NCBI RefSeq assembly: GCF_001039355.2
Contig: NW_019775713.1
Location: 573,620 to 637,619 of the forward strand
DNA from: Lingula anatina
Taxonomy: Eukaryota; Brachiopoda; Lingulata; Lingulida; Lingulidae
DNA length: 64,000 nucleotides
Direction: 5' to 3'
Every line of letters begins with the position of its first letter. Position 1 is the stretch's first letter. Both the position numbers and the translations under genes were made by a program. Positions 14,571-27,600 of the stretch are shown piece by piece. Below the pieces are notes generated by a model. It was not told the DNA's origin, did not search any database, and worked only from the letters and a program-made list of their open reading frames with translations.

Positions 14571-14574
<4 letters not shown>

Positions 14575-14629
<55 letters not shown>
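14575..14629. repeat. 55-bp adenine run
   Basis: Unbroken A run at the edge of the minus-strand copy of dispersed family D. It probably expanded from the T run inside that element. Confidence 0.9.
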
Positions 14630-14631
<2 letters not shown>

Positions 14632-14735
14632 GACCTTTTACCATGAAACCTTCGTATTCCTAGATCAAATTTTACCCAGAACGGATCATTTTTCGGCACC
14701 TGGTTTTTGGCTTGTGGTTTACAATAAAAAAATTC
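14630..14735 (-). repeat. Dispersed repeat family D, copy 2 (inverted)
   Basis: The minus strand reads GGTAAAATTTGATCTAGG then GGTTTCATGGTAAAAGGTCT, matching 9770-9903 with scattered changes. Confidence 0.6.
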
Positions 14736-15597
14736 AAGCAGTGCCAAATAAAAAACCTTAACCAATGAATAAACGACAAATTAAATGTGTCGTGGAGGAA
14801 ATAAAATTTACCAGGGATAAGGGATTTGACTTTATGTGAACTCAGATTTCAGGAAGAAAACGCTGCCTTCAGGAGTGATTTTTTTTTTTCATTGAGAACT
14901 AGTCGTCAAAGCTTTGTTTTCCACGATCCTGTTGACTCTGAGCAGGGGGGGGGGTCTTCCCTACCCTTAGCGTCAGCAGTTCCACTTCTTCCCCCTTCTT
15001 TGTCTTTAGATCCTATACACTACATATTATTCTTTTTAATTGTTTTAACTGTTTTATGCTTTTTTATCCTGCCCCTCCCCCCTTTAGTAAAACCCTATAC
15101 ATCCACCGATCTCAGAAAGGAAGGAAAGCTGCTAGCGTAGCTGACCTCAAAATATAAAACAAGCTTTCACGCTAGAAATTAAGCTATATTTCTGCAGGTG
15201 CCCGGGATCTGAGCTCTAAGTGCGGCTGACTTCCGACCTGTTATTGATACAGGTTGATTTATCTTGTCAAAGCCGCTGCTTTCAGGTTTCCAGAACCAGC
15301 TTTGGACGCCGCCGAAGTCAAAACAATCGATCCAGCTGTAGATAACCAACCATGCTGCCTATTGTCTTCTTTCCGGTTTGGTTAAAGTCGCGGCTGAAAC
15401 TCCAGGCGCGATATTGAAACCCAGGGATTTTAAGTGATATGGAGTACTGTGCAAGGATTAAGAATTCTCAGACCAAAAAAAAAAAAAAAAAAAATGTGCT
15501 GACTGCTGAACTCGGAAATCAGATAAGATAGGAGACCCGGGGGGGGGGGGGGCAAATGATTGTACACATGTTACATGGCACTGGATTGCAAGCAAGG

Positions 15598-15765
15598 TCC
15601 GCATTCAGAACAGTGGACTAACTAGTCCGTGGGTCAAATATGGCACTAAAACGCTTGCTGTCTAATCCGCTAATAGACACTGAATAGATTCCCCGTAGGG
15701 AAGTATTCAAGTGCGTCGGCCATATTTGACCCTCGGACAAGTTAGTCCACTGCTCTGAATGTGGC
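15598..15765. mobile_element. MITE-like inverted-repeat element, family 1, copy 1
   Basis: Terminal inverted repeats of about 45 bp: left GCATTCAGAACAGTGGACTA, right TAGTCCACTGCTCTGAATG, with inner CAAATATGGC/GGCCATATTTG. No coding capacity. A related copy is at 55891-56146. Confidence 0.75.
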
Positions 15766-16944
15766 CCAAGAGTCTGCGTCCTGACACTAAGACTAACACG
15801 AATTTTAAAGAATGACAATCCTCTTCTTTAGTGAAAAGTAAACAATTCTTGATTAAAAGAGAACCTTATTTAAAAAAAAAAATGGAGCACCCTTCTCGAG
15901 CAATCCGTTTTGTCTTCTCCTTTTACTATTTATTGCTTTCTCTTCAAGTGTCGTGTGTAACCTTGAAGAAATGTAGGCCGGACGGTTTGCCTCGACTTGA
16001 AAACGCGTCATTACAAAGGATAGGACCCTGTGAACGGGTTCCACGCACCAAACTAACCCCCCCCCCGCCCTCCTCACACCTGCACTGGTCCTCCCCGTAG
16101 GTCTAATGCATTCACTGACATCAGTCGCATGAATTGTTGAATATTTGCTTATCTTTGACACGCTGATTTGAAGATAATACGTTTCAATGTCGCAAATCCT
16201 TACAAATTATATTTTTGCAATTTCCTGACTGTTTGATTACTAATTCGTACTGCAGGCCAGAACGCTACGTGTACATAAATCTGTTCCAAGCGGCCTTGTA
16301 GCAGATGGGATTACTCGGACGCAGGTCAGCGATACGATCAATTATTGATGTATTAAACTGAGGAGAAAATTGACTAGCTGCACTTAACGCGTTCCACGTA
16401 TGTGGTTGACTCAGCTGTGTTATAGACGACACCGTGGCAAGCGAGTACAGGGCTACAAAATTAATTAGTTATAATTCAGCTGATATATTGATATAGTATC
16501 CATATAATAGACGTCATAATACGTTAGGTCTCGTTTCGAGTGCATATATTTGCTAAAACGGGGCTAGTTTAATATGATGTGGTGTTTTCACTTTGTTATA
16601 TGTATATACGTAGCGGCACACCAAAATGTAGACTCGTCATCAATTCACACTGAACGGGTATATCGGGTGAAACAGGCGAATTTGAATAAAACCAGGTCAC
16701 GTTGCTCGTTGTGTAATAACTCATCTTTTTGTTTTGTTTTGGATCCAAGTTGTTTAAAAACTACCAGGGAATATTCCCAGAAATCATTCTGTTTACACTG
16801 ACTAAATACGGTATCACATGTATGTCTATATTTAACGAAAGCCCTGCTGAATTGCCCCTCATGATAACTTATCATGTGCGAAACGTTATTCAAACCATTT
16901 CGTTTTGGGCTTAATATGTATTGTGTTTTTATTTATTTATTTAT

Positions 16945-17051
16945 TTATTCAGAATAACATAGTAACTGTCGCCAACCATTCCGTTTGGGCTTTATAGTTT
17001 TTTTTTCAAATTTTATTCAGTAGCACATAGTAACATCCGCCAATCACTTCG
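16945..17051. repeat. Short direct repeat, two 39-bp units
   Basis: TTATTCAG-n-CATAGTAAC-n-CGCCAA-n-TTCG occurs twice, 68 bp apart. Minor local duplication. Confidence 0.6.
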
Positions 17052-17336
17052 AGTGTTGCTGCACTGTTCCAAATTATGAAATATATATAAGTATATATAC
17101 GCAGTACAGAGAAACGTCCTAGATATACAGGCACTGCATAAAGTATGCATTTCATGCAAGATTATACATATATTTTATAATAAAGTACAACCAATTATTT
17201 GTGGAACCGTTATTGATAATACTATCAACAACAGAATAAAGGAATCAATAGTGAAATAAGCGTATATAACACAGAGATGGGTTAAACTGCTGTGAAGTGT
17301 ATTACGGTTACGTCTGAGCTTTTTTTTTCTATGCAG

Positions 17337-17468
17337 GAGGTTCCTAAACTCACATTACCGCCAAGTTGTGTAAAGAGATATCTGAAAATCGAAACATTAT
17401 TTGAAGTCCAGGAATTTGACGGATGGTTGCTACATCCAATATTTCGAATGTTTCTCTGGAGCGGCGAG
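17337..17468 (+). other. Isolated exon-like segment (44 codons, unassigned)
   Basis: A pyrimidine tract and ATGCAG acceptor precede it and a GAG|gtaagt donor follows. The 132 bp between are open in one frame (EVPKLTLPPS...FLWSGE). No family is recognised. It lies 3.9 kb upstream of the + receptor ATG, so it could be an upstream or alternative exon, a fragment of another gene, or chance. Confidence 0.3.
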
Positions 17469-19554
17469 GTAAGTCTGTGATGTAAGTAGTGACCATAGGT
17501 CGCAAATTGACGATCAAAAACGTCCCTGTCCAAGTTTTAGTTAAAAGGGGGAGGGGAGGAGGTAGGAGAAGCTCCATACCCGGGCCTCAACTTTTTTGTA
17601 AGTGAAAATAATGCAAAAATCTGTTAGTGAAAATTAGGTAACAAAGGGAAAAAAGTAGCAAATAGATCACAGTAATCATCTGACTATGAAAAAAACTCAC
17701 CAAAGCGGCTCTTTCATCTTTCAGTTCTGTGATCCAACACCTGTGAAGAAAAAAAATCGAGCACTTAGATCGAGGCTTTCAAAGTTGCTTACTTACAAGC
17801 AACACAACATTTTATATTAGTTCCTGATGTATACTCAAACCATAAATAAACTTGACTGTATCACTGAAATCAGTGTAATTTTGAGCTGCACTATACTGGT
17901 AATATATAATTGAACATATCATGACAGTATTCGGTAATTTCTATATTAACAATCACTGAATCTACCGTGAGTGCATCTTCGTTCATTTCAATATTTGGAG
18001 ATGCTTTACAGACTCTTTTTATCACATTGTTTAATTGCTCATATTTTCAACAAAACATGCTAGCAAGTTCATTCCTTAAGTACAAAAAGGTAATAAACCT
18101 AGTTTTCCCACTAATAGTTAACAGTGAACAAAAAATCTTATAACGATCGTGAAACCGTTAATAACAGTAGCATTATGTAATAGGATATGCAATACTCGTA
18201 AACTTGAAATGAGAAACACATTTCAAATAAACATATTAAATTCGCTGCCTCTGTTATACCTTAATGTGAATGAATTTTTAGTGCAGATACGGCCTGCATG
18301 GTACATCATTGAATCAAAAAATAATATTGATAATCGTTTTTCTGTCTTACTTAAAAAATGAAACTCAGAATTTTTTTCGAATTATATATTTTCACTGTGC
18401 TTACCGGTTGAAATTTTTACCAAGAGTGTCACTTCCTTGTTCGTTCACACCCGCCGCCAGTACCGCGAGCATCTGCCTATTAAACCTCAAATAAAAACCC
18501 TTGTGTAAATAAGCGCAATTTGCCACCAGATAACGCCACGTGTACAAAAGACAAAAGCATAACCAGCACTTTTATATCTATATACATTCTCTGCAGCGTG
18601 ACACATTCTTCTAAAACAACACGCTCGCCATTAACCAAACCCATACTGTAAAATATTAAAAGCGCAAGGCGTCATTTCTGATCTGCAAAAACAATGAATT
18701 ATTGACCTACCTGGCTGCCTTTAGTAAACCTGCAATTGGTAATGTATGTAGATTGAGACGGAAAGCCGGAAAATGGATCCCAGTCTGAAAGGGGGATCCG
18801 ATGATTAGTAAAATAGATTGTTAAAAAAAACGTAGATAGCCTGATTTGTACTTTTCACGCCTCGTAAACAGCTAAGATAAACCAGCGTGAATAGTGTCTG
18901 CTGTCAGTGCTCAAGTCGGGCACTGCGGCTTATCTTAATCAATGGGCTGTCAATTTGCGAGCATCACTATAGTTTTTTAAGATGACATAAACATTGAATG
19001 CGACAGTTGAGATAAAAATCTCCGTCGCAATGGCCTTGTCGCAACTGCAGCAATCCGCAGCTTTCTTTATCTTTCCTCTTTTCCAGGAGCATAAATAGTA
19101 AGTCTCAGACAGTAAATCTCCCTTTCGTACGTAAAGCATTGAGTTTGCTCTCTAATTTAAATAATCAATATCATATTTTGAAATTTAACTAAGAGAAAAC
19201 GCGTTCTTGGCTTTGTCAAGCTGGTTATTTTGTAAATACCACTTAAGTTAATCAGGATGCTAATTTCTTTGTAATATTCATGAGGTGAGTGATCTTAAAC
19301 AGACTTTAATCGATTAGATGATCTCCTACTAGATGCTTACTATAAAAATGTGAGGGGAATACTGCTGTGTTTTTATACTTGATGTTTTCCTTTATTTTGA
19401 GAGCCAGTTACTTTATCGATTTGCCAGAAGTTGTTTCACAAAGACACTTCCTGTATCGGCGATTTAAATTGACACTTTTAGTGCTACTTAGCCGTGGATT
19501 AATGTCTTATATGCTGCTGGTATTACTTTACGCTCCCTGGTTACTCGGTAAAGG

Positions 19555-19764
19555 GCGCATTCCCATAGATTTAAGATCGATCTATCCCCGTGGGGAGTCT
19601 CACTAGATTACTTTCAGATAATCCGGCTTAAATGTCCGTCCCTCCTACTACAAGCTGTAAGGGGGTAATTAACTTTCGTGCCCGCTCGGCTGACAGCTAT
19701 TTAGCGTGAACCCCAAGGGAGTTAGGTCGATCCAGTTGGATCGATCTAATCTCTGGGAATAGGG
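19555..19764. mobile_element. MITE-like inverted-repeat element, family 2, copy 1
   Basis: Ends ATTCCCATAG and CTGGGAATAGG are inverted. Inner GATCGATCTA also recurs inverted. The middle contains AAGGGGGTAATTAAC, as in the copy at 56314-56572. Confidence 0.7.
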
Positions 19765-20867
19765 TCAAAGACACTAACTGTAATCTCGATGAAATCTGAA
19801 ATTTACTGTGATTTATCTCAGTATGACTCTGAGCTTCAAAAATTGAAAAAATGGATAGTATTCATTTTTAATTGAAATAGGAAATATATAAGTGTATAAA
19901 TGAATTTATTAGCAAAATAACATTGTCAAATAGAAAAATGAGCAAACAAATGAAAAACAAAAACAATAAACGGAATAATTTCTTATATTTTTTTGTCAGA
20001 AACAACTTCACTGCATTTTGCCAACTGGCGAGCGTATTATTTTCCGTAGTGAATTTTGTGCAATGTATATCAAAAGTCGATAAAACAAAACCAACAATTC
20101 ACCAAGTCTGTTGCTCCTCATTATGTTGAATGAAAGTGGATGACAATCGTGCACATGAATACCGTGCGTCACCTTTTCCATGAATAGAATATTGTGAGCT
20201 TAAACGATATTTAATGACTAAACCATGTTTAAGTGTTTTTCACACTAGGCTATAAAAAGTCAAAAGATGCTATTCTCAGATTTTTCAGTGAAGTTGCATG
20301 TTATATCTATTTAATGTGCTCATTTTCATCACGAAAGGCAGGGTTCTCTTACGTCTTCTTCAGGGATAGTGCCAACAGCAATCAAGAGATACCTCTAACG
20401 ACGAAATTCGTGGTTAATGTAGCTGGTAATCTAAACAATTTAAAACCAATTTGAAAGCAGCAGTTTTCAGCTATTCATTGGACTTGCTGGCAGTTGATAT
20501 TATGGGATTATAACGTTATATAGTCTATTATAGATCGTTAGGGGAATTTCCAGTTCGGTTAGGCCTTCTTATGAAATAGCTTAGAAAATTAGTGTATAAT
20601 ATCGCGGTGATGAATGATGACGTAATTGTATGAGTATTCAGTGTTATGCGCCTTGCATGGTAACGCTGCAGCTTTGGATGTTGAGATTAGAACTAGTAAA
20701 ACAATCAAACAGTAAAAACAGGTTTACTCTCGTCGTTCCCTTCTTACGGAGCCTACAGCTTGCTCTATAGCTAATAGCACAACATTCCACACAATATTAT
20801 TTGGGTCTATCTTGAAATTCACGAGCTCTATCCAGTTCAAAATTAGTTCCACCAGAATAGCAACTCC

Positions 20868-20883
20868 TGGCGCCCTCTAGTGA
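20868..20883 (-). promoter_or_regulatory. CTCF-like motif
   Basis: The minus strand reads TCACTAGAGGGCGCCA, a near-match to the CTCF core CCACTAGAGGGCGC, about 0.5 kb upstream of the + receptor ATG. CTCF is present in most bilaterians; binding here is inference. Confidence 0.35.
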
Positions 20884-21387
20884 GCGAACGAAGCGTAACG
20901 TAAACACAGCGTATGATTGGGAAAACATGTGCAACAATGGTCGCGGCCCTTTCGCGATAGATCCCTCCTCCTGGAGCTTTGTCTCGAAGAATACGTCTCA
21001 TTTTCTGTTTCAGTGGCGCAACCCAAGGGCAGACAAAAGTAAGGAGGGAGCAGCGTGAATTGAATTTCATGCTTATTTATCCCCCACAAATTCCATCAAC
21101 GAAACCTGAATTTACAAAACACGGGGACAGAAAAGAACAAAGCTCAAGGGCCATTGGAACTTGGGAGACGTGATAGCAGCTAACGAGATTTCCGTTGTCT
21201 TTGAAAAGGGGATTGAGGATGAAGCGGAAGGTGCACGTTATCTAGACGGGGCATCTGATAACACTGTGGATATACTAGAGCGGCGATGAATGGTCGGGAA
21301 TGTGACAAAAATTAGCGTCGAATTGTCCGCACGTCAGTTTTAGAAGGATACATCTCAGGGAATGGAAACGCAACGTACGTCGCGGAG

Positions 21388-21660
21388 ATGAGGGCGGAAA
21401 AGGAAAACTACACCCCTTCTAGGAAACAGCCTAGGTTTATTTTCGGGGGATTTTTTATTACTTGGATAATATTGTGTCAGATTCCGAGAATCACATGTTT
21501 GAACACGGTAACAATCTACGGCCTTTTCCCGCTGACTGGGCCCCAGTCCCAAAAAGGTCTTGCCCAACTTAGGGGGGCACGTCTCGCTGTCTTGGACGCC
21601 TTAGGACAAAACAAGACCCTTGGAAACTACCTGATAAACTTTGCCTACAATGACTCCAAG
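21388..21660 (+). CDS. + receptor exon 1: signal peptide and start of flytrap domain
   Basis: Runs from the ATG to a phase-0 donor (AAG|gtaaga), 91 codons. It holds the hydrophobic signal segment and the first flytrap strand, and ends at YNDSK just before the conserved Cys-Asp. Confidence 0.9.
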
Positions 21661-24600
21661 GTAAGATTCAATTAGTTGGTAAGAACACATCATAATTATA
21701 ACTCCCACATTTATTTTATTTCTATTTTCTTGGCACTTTTAAGAAATCAACAAGACTGTATGGAATTACCAAATACATTTTGGTGAGAATGACTCCATGG
21801 CAAAATGGAGTCAGTTGCTGTATGCACTCTTTCACTCCCAAACATATAATTTTGTTTTTATATTCTTGGCACTGCTAAGAGATGAACTGCGAATTTAAAC
21901 CAAGGGGAGAGGCCACTTTAAAGCTATGTGTAGAATATTACATAAAATTGATCTCGTGTTAATTGTCATAATTTCCAGTTTAACATGAGGAATCATTATC
22001 CTTATTTCATATATATATATAATTCCATGTGGCCGAAAGATCAATACCTGAAGGATTACAACCCACATGTTTTCGCACCAGTTACGTATTAATATTTTGA
22101 AACTGAAACGCCCTTCAAAATTAAAAGGAATAATATGTGAGATTAAAACGCTCTACAACTGTCATTTAGACAAATAACAAGGAATCTAGTAATGCCCTAT
22201 ACAATATTGCAGTGCGTTGACCTATGTAAAATATACCCACGGTAATCCCCGCCAGATCTGTATCACGACATTCTTTTCATCATGCTGCGACCCTCATTAC
22301 TAAGATTTCATAATTTCACAGAAATATCGGAAAAACGACATGGAGATTATTTCATACTGATGATGTAAATCCGCCTTGAAACATGCGACGAGCATGGGAA
22401 GGCCACCACGTCTGGCGTCCTTTACGACATTTAAGGCACCAAAGATCGATTCCTAGCTTGTGACAAACATAAGTTATCTCTTGGCATTTCACTTCTTTGA
22501 TTTTGCGCTCTCTCCCCCCCCCCTGCCCCCCCCCCACCCCTCCGGGCAAATCACTATATAATTATGTTGGTTACATAGCGGTCATGTTCATAGTTTATAA
22601 GCCGTGTTAGTTGTCTTCGGTGTGAGGATGTGTGACTTAGTGTCCATATAATATAGGGCAGATATTTGCTTACTTGCCTCAGTTTTTACTGGTCAGCCTA
22701 AATTTTAGGATGGGACCATTATATCTGGTGATAAAGATGTGTAAAGCATATGCCTCTTTTTCGGTTTTACTCTGTTTGTCTTATTACAAAAACATACCAC
22801 TTAGGTCGGGATTATTTGATGTCTGCTGAGGTTAAAAAATTCTTTAATTTTCTAGTATCATATCATCAATATGGTTAGGCTAGGAATGTGATTACATTTT
22901 AGATTGGAATAAATTTTCAAAATTTAGATTGTTTAATATATAGGAAAATACCAACATCATGAGTAAACCCAAAAAGAATTCATAGAGATTTTACCTTTCA
23001 ACTATTGGATATCCTTATCAGATTCCAGTTATAATAATAATCCTGATGTTACACAGTTGTAGGGAGCCGCAGTTCAACACACTGATAACATTTTTGTAAG
23101 GTAACCGCGTGGAGTTGAACTGGCAATTAAGATGACGATAAAAAGCGTGGCAATAAATTTTCTCCAACTGAAAATCAGATATCTGACCGATTTATCAGAT
23201 TCGGCGAGGTTGAATTAGGTCTGATTTCATCGAGAGGAAAATAAGAAGAAAAATAAAACGCAGGTCTGTAGTGATTGAAAAAAAATCAAATTAGTGAGCG
23301 AAATATGAACAACTTTAATCCGAGCGCGAGGGGATACTTGAGAGAAAAATGATAATTTCTTATGTGAATAAACTGGAGATCAGTGCTTTGTTGGGACTCT
23401 ATCGAGTGCAAAGTCAAGTGTCTTCGGAGTGAACCGACGCGTGGATGGATTCTATCTCGCGCAGTCTAATTAAGAGACAAAGATCAAGCCGAGGCGTCTT
23501 AACTCGTTGTCTCATTAACGGTACTTTGACACGCTGAGAGATGACTTTTAATCTACTTCTTTAAAACGTAATGTTCATATTGATAGAAAAAGTTGTCGTG
23601 TTCAAAATGCTGCAGTTCAGAAACCGCTTTTTCCCCTTCTTTATTATCATGAATTATATACTTGAACGGTATATAATCAAGTATGGATCAAAGGGAAGTT
23701 CTATATGTAATAATAGGATTAATGCAGAATACTGGCGACTGTAGGTAACGCTTAACCATGCCTCTGCATTCAGGTTCATTCAGAGGCAAAATCTTGTATT
23801 GTGAGGTAAAAAAAGTGGAATTAATTTCATTGACTTTTTTTTTCAAAAAACGTATGTTTACTTGTCAGTTCCCGCGCGCGAGGACCCTACTCGAGCGTCC
23901 GTCTCTGTAAAATGACAGCAGTCGTCTCCGTAAAATGTCAAGTGTGCAGCCGCCTGTCGTACCAAAGACTAGAACGCATGCAGTGTTCATATCTCCTATT
24001 TCTTCTGCTGGGCTGCTTTCGTTGACAGGTTCGCTTCGATCGTAAATGACAAATTCATTGTCTGCAAGTGCAGCAGTCCTGCGCCATAATACCATTCTCT
24101 TCGATATTATCGTGGGGAGAAAACACTGTTTTGAAGGATTAGAGAGAAAGAACTGGTGTTCATGTTGCACTTGAGGGTTCAAAGATAAAGTGGCGTAGAC
24201 CAAGCATACTAAAACAAAAATTGATATGTTGTGATAGTGCGTTTTAGGGATAAAAGAAAACAGAGAAAAATGCACCAATGCTAGAGGACAATACCCAAAA
24301 TGCGACCAGGCAGCAAATTGCCCAAAATCTCCAGTTTGCCCTTTGTCCGGGGAAAATCGAGTTTATCTAGAAAAAGAAGAAAAAAAATGTCCTCATTTCG
24401 CGTCTATGAACTCCTTGTCAGAATGGTCAATAAAGTCGTTTCAATTTTCCCGTCGCTATATTAGCAACACTTACTCCCGCGGCAGACCCCTGCCGAAATC
24501 AGCAAAGCCGGAGTAGTCACTGCAGAGTGATAATCCATCTTCGATCTTTATTAAAGACTAGCATTAAAGCCAAGGGTGGCAGGTAAATTAACCTTAATAG

Positions 24601-27600
24601 GTATGTCTGATGCCTAACAGGGGTGCATCAGAAAAGGTTATGTTTGTGGAAGTTGTAGAAGAGTCAAGAACTCTTGTTGAATAGCATACGGGTCTGAAGC
24701 CAGCAGTTTAAAATGAGGGGGGGGGGGGGGTCTTGTACTGAAGGGGGACTTTTTCCCCCCCCCCCCCCCTTTTTTCTTTTTTAGAAAACGCCAAAAACAT
24801 GCGTTGGGTCAAAGAGCTCAGACNNNNNNNNNNNNNNNNNNNNNNNNNNNNNNNNNNNNNNNNNNNNNNNNNNNNNNNNNNNNNNNNNNNNNNNNNNNNN
24901 NNNNNNNNNNNNNNNNNNNNNNNNNNNNNNNNNNNNNNNNNNNNNNNNNNNNNNNNNNNNNNNNNNNNNNNNNNNNNNNNNNNNNNNNNNNNNNNNNNNN
25001 NNNNNNNNNNNNNNNNNNNNNNNNNNNNNNNNNNNNNNNNNNNNNNNNNNNNNNNNNNNNNNNNNNNNNNNNNNNNNNNNNNNNNNNNNNNNNNNNNNNN
25101 NNNNNNNNNNNNNNNNNNNNNNNNNNNNNNNNNNNNNNNNNNNNNNNNNNNNNNNNNNNNNNNNNNNNNNNNNNNNNNNNNNNNNNNNNNNNNNNNNNNN
25201 NNNNNNNNNNNNNNNNNNNNNNNNNNNNNNNNNNNNNNNNNNNNNNNNNNNNNNNNNNNNNNNNNNNNNNNNNNNNNNNNNNNNNNNNNNNNNNNNNNNN
25301 NNNNNNNNNNNNNNNNNNNNNNNNNNNNNNNNNNNNNNNNNNNNNNNNNNNNNNNNNNNNNNNNNNNNNNNNNNNNNNNNNNNNNNNNNNNNNNNNNNNN
25401 NNNNNNNNNNNNNNNNNNNGATGAAAGGGGGGGGGGGGGGGGGTTTTGTACTGAAGGGGGACTTTTCCCCCCCCCCCCCCCTTTTGATCATGCTTTGGAA
25501 ACTGACACAGAATTTAGAATAAATTTTGATTCAGAGAAGAACTTTTCCATCTAAGGGGGCGGGTCCATCAACCTAGTCTAGCCTGGCATAAATACCCTGA
25601 TTTTCGTGGACCGAAACCTGGATATCTTCTATACGAGGTAGACAAAGTCTTCTCCGTTGCATTGTAAAGTCTTACAGGCAATATGTCTTAACACCTTCAT
25701 CCCTTCTCTCTAATCACCGTCTAATTTTTTCACAGTTTCTTACATACAGAGTAAAAATGGCGTTAAGGTCACGAGAAGCCCCTCAGAAAGGCCCTACCCT
25801 GTATTGACAGTGGGCGTAAAGTGTGCATGAAATGTTACTGATTTTCAGGGTGCTTGTGTGAGTAGGAACCCACCAAATGTTACAGTGTTGGTGAAAATCA
25901 CCTCAAAACCGGATAAACTTATATATGGTGACTCGGTTGTCGAACAAGGAGTGGCTTAGAAGTCAAATTTACGAGAAGTCTGAAAGATGAAAATGAACCA
26001 GAAGGAAATTGAAATTGTGATTTTCGTCTTTTGGGTTTATTTCTTGATCTTTACAACAGCGCCAAATATTGGGGAAGTGGGGGGGGGGGGTCACTGAATA
26101 GACTGAGATGAACTTGAAACACCAATCATTCAGGATTATTTCATAAGTTCTATATCCTCGGAACATTCACTTCACATGTGAAAACTTAAATTTGAACTGG
26201 TTCTCATTTGGAGAAATCACACACTATTCAGCACACATCCCACGAACTTGGAAAACAATACGAAATACGCAGAAGCAGAAACAAAAGAAATATTAACAGA
26301 ACAATCATAATAGTTCATGACACAAAGTCGTTTTTCTGGTATGATTTTAATTTATTGTTCACAATATGAGAAAACCCATTCAGTATATAAATATAACGGC
26401 TATATGAACTATGTTGAATTAGTATGACTAATATGTACAGACCATATGAACAAAGCGCGATTTTAGAAGGAATGCAGGAGTAGCCTATCAAACCGTTACA
26501 ATCTGTAATCGTGCCAAGAGTAAATTATATTGAAATATGTCTGCCCCTCGCTCTCTTCTTTATCTCTCTGACACTGTGGTAAAGGCGATAATGTAAGATT
26601 TGGGCGGGCGTCCCGCCCACAGGTTGACAACTAGTTATTGAAGTTACTTATGGGTTGCGGAAGTGAATGGTATATATCTAGTTTTAAAGGTTCGAGTTTC
26701 GAAATTACATATTTACAAATACCATACCAAGCGTCTTGAATAATAGTTACATATACAATTCATATCTATGGAAGTATAATGATGTATGGAATTCTCTTTT
26801 TGCAATACAAGTTCTGACTCCGGGAGAAATTAAGAACACCCACGACCGGCCAATACCATGAGGGATCTAAAGTATGAGCAGGAAGAAACATGTCGCAATA
26901 CCCTGTATCTGATAATAAACTTTATAAAGCTGTCTGTGTAATAGTGGCTGTTTGCAGTCAGACCGGACTAATATTATACTTGAAGACATTGTTTCCTGTT
27001 ACAGATTTGGAAGTGATTTTACAAGTTGTAGGGGACAGCTAGTTGTCACATTATCGTGTTTGGAACGTCGTCATTATTGGGTCAGTACCACAGCGGGTCT
27101 TTATGTAAAGAGTCATTCTGCAGCTGTCAGAGAAGAAAGTGGGGTCCTTATGGTCCGGCGTTATTACGGCCGCTGACCCGTGTCCGAGCTGTCATCTTCA
27201 TGTCCACTAGCTCACCTGGACGTTGGGATTAAGATACTTGACTTCAGATTAACAAGGGGTCTACATTAAGGGATTATAGGCTAAGATTAGTCTCATGTTT
27301 TCTCCATTAGGTAGACGGTTTGTACACAGGCCCGAAGTTTGGATCGTTACGAGAGAATGTTCCCTTTTGTGAAAATTACCGCCAAATATTTCGATAAAAA
27401 CGGTCTTGTTGGACCCCATTCCCTCCTTTCAATCAGTTATTCAGCCAGCATAGGTGCAGTCAAGATTTTTCCTTTATTCTCTCGTCGTTATCTGGCTTCC
27501 AGATCTTTTTTTCCAAGTGACTTGCGTCGCGGCATGGCCTCCCAAAATTTAAGCGTCCCAAGACGCAGCGTTTTTAATAGTCAACAGAAAAGTGTTTTAA

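Larger units (their letters stand above)
8051..21387. other. Gene-poor spacer upstream of the + receptor
   Basis: 13.3 kb with no recognisable gene. It contains two copies of a dispersed repeat, a 131-bp tandem repeat, CA/GT microsatellites, a 55-bp A run, two inverted-repeat elements, one exon-like segment and a CTCF-like motif. All open frames here are short and unrecognised. Confidence 0.6.

Noticed and set aside
23865-24278. 137-codon minus-strand ORF in intron 1 of the + receptor
   Set aside because: No recognisable domain and no splice or promoter context. The length is compatible with chance in 64 kb.
24781-25554. Long open frames of 200-250 codons around 24.8-25.5 kb
   Set aside because: They are made almost entirely of N bases in the assembly gap.
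26685-26710. GGTTCGAG sequence resembling a tRNA B box
   Set aside because: No matching A box, acceptor stem or anticodon arm could be folded around it.
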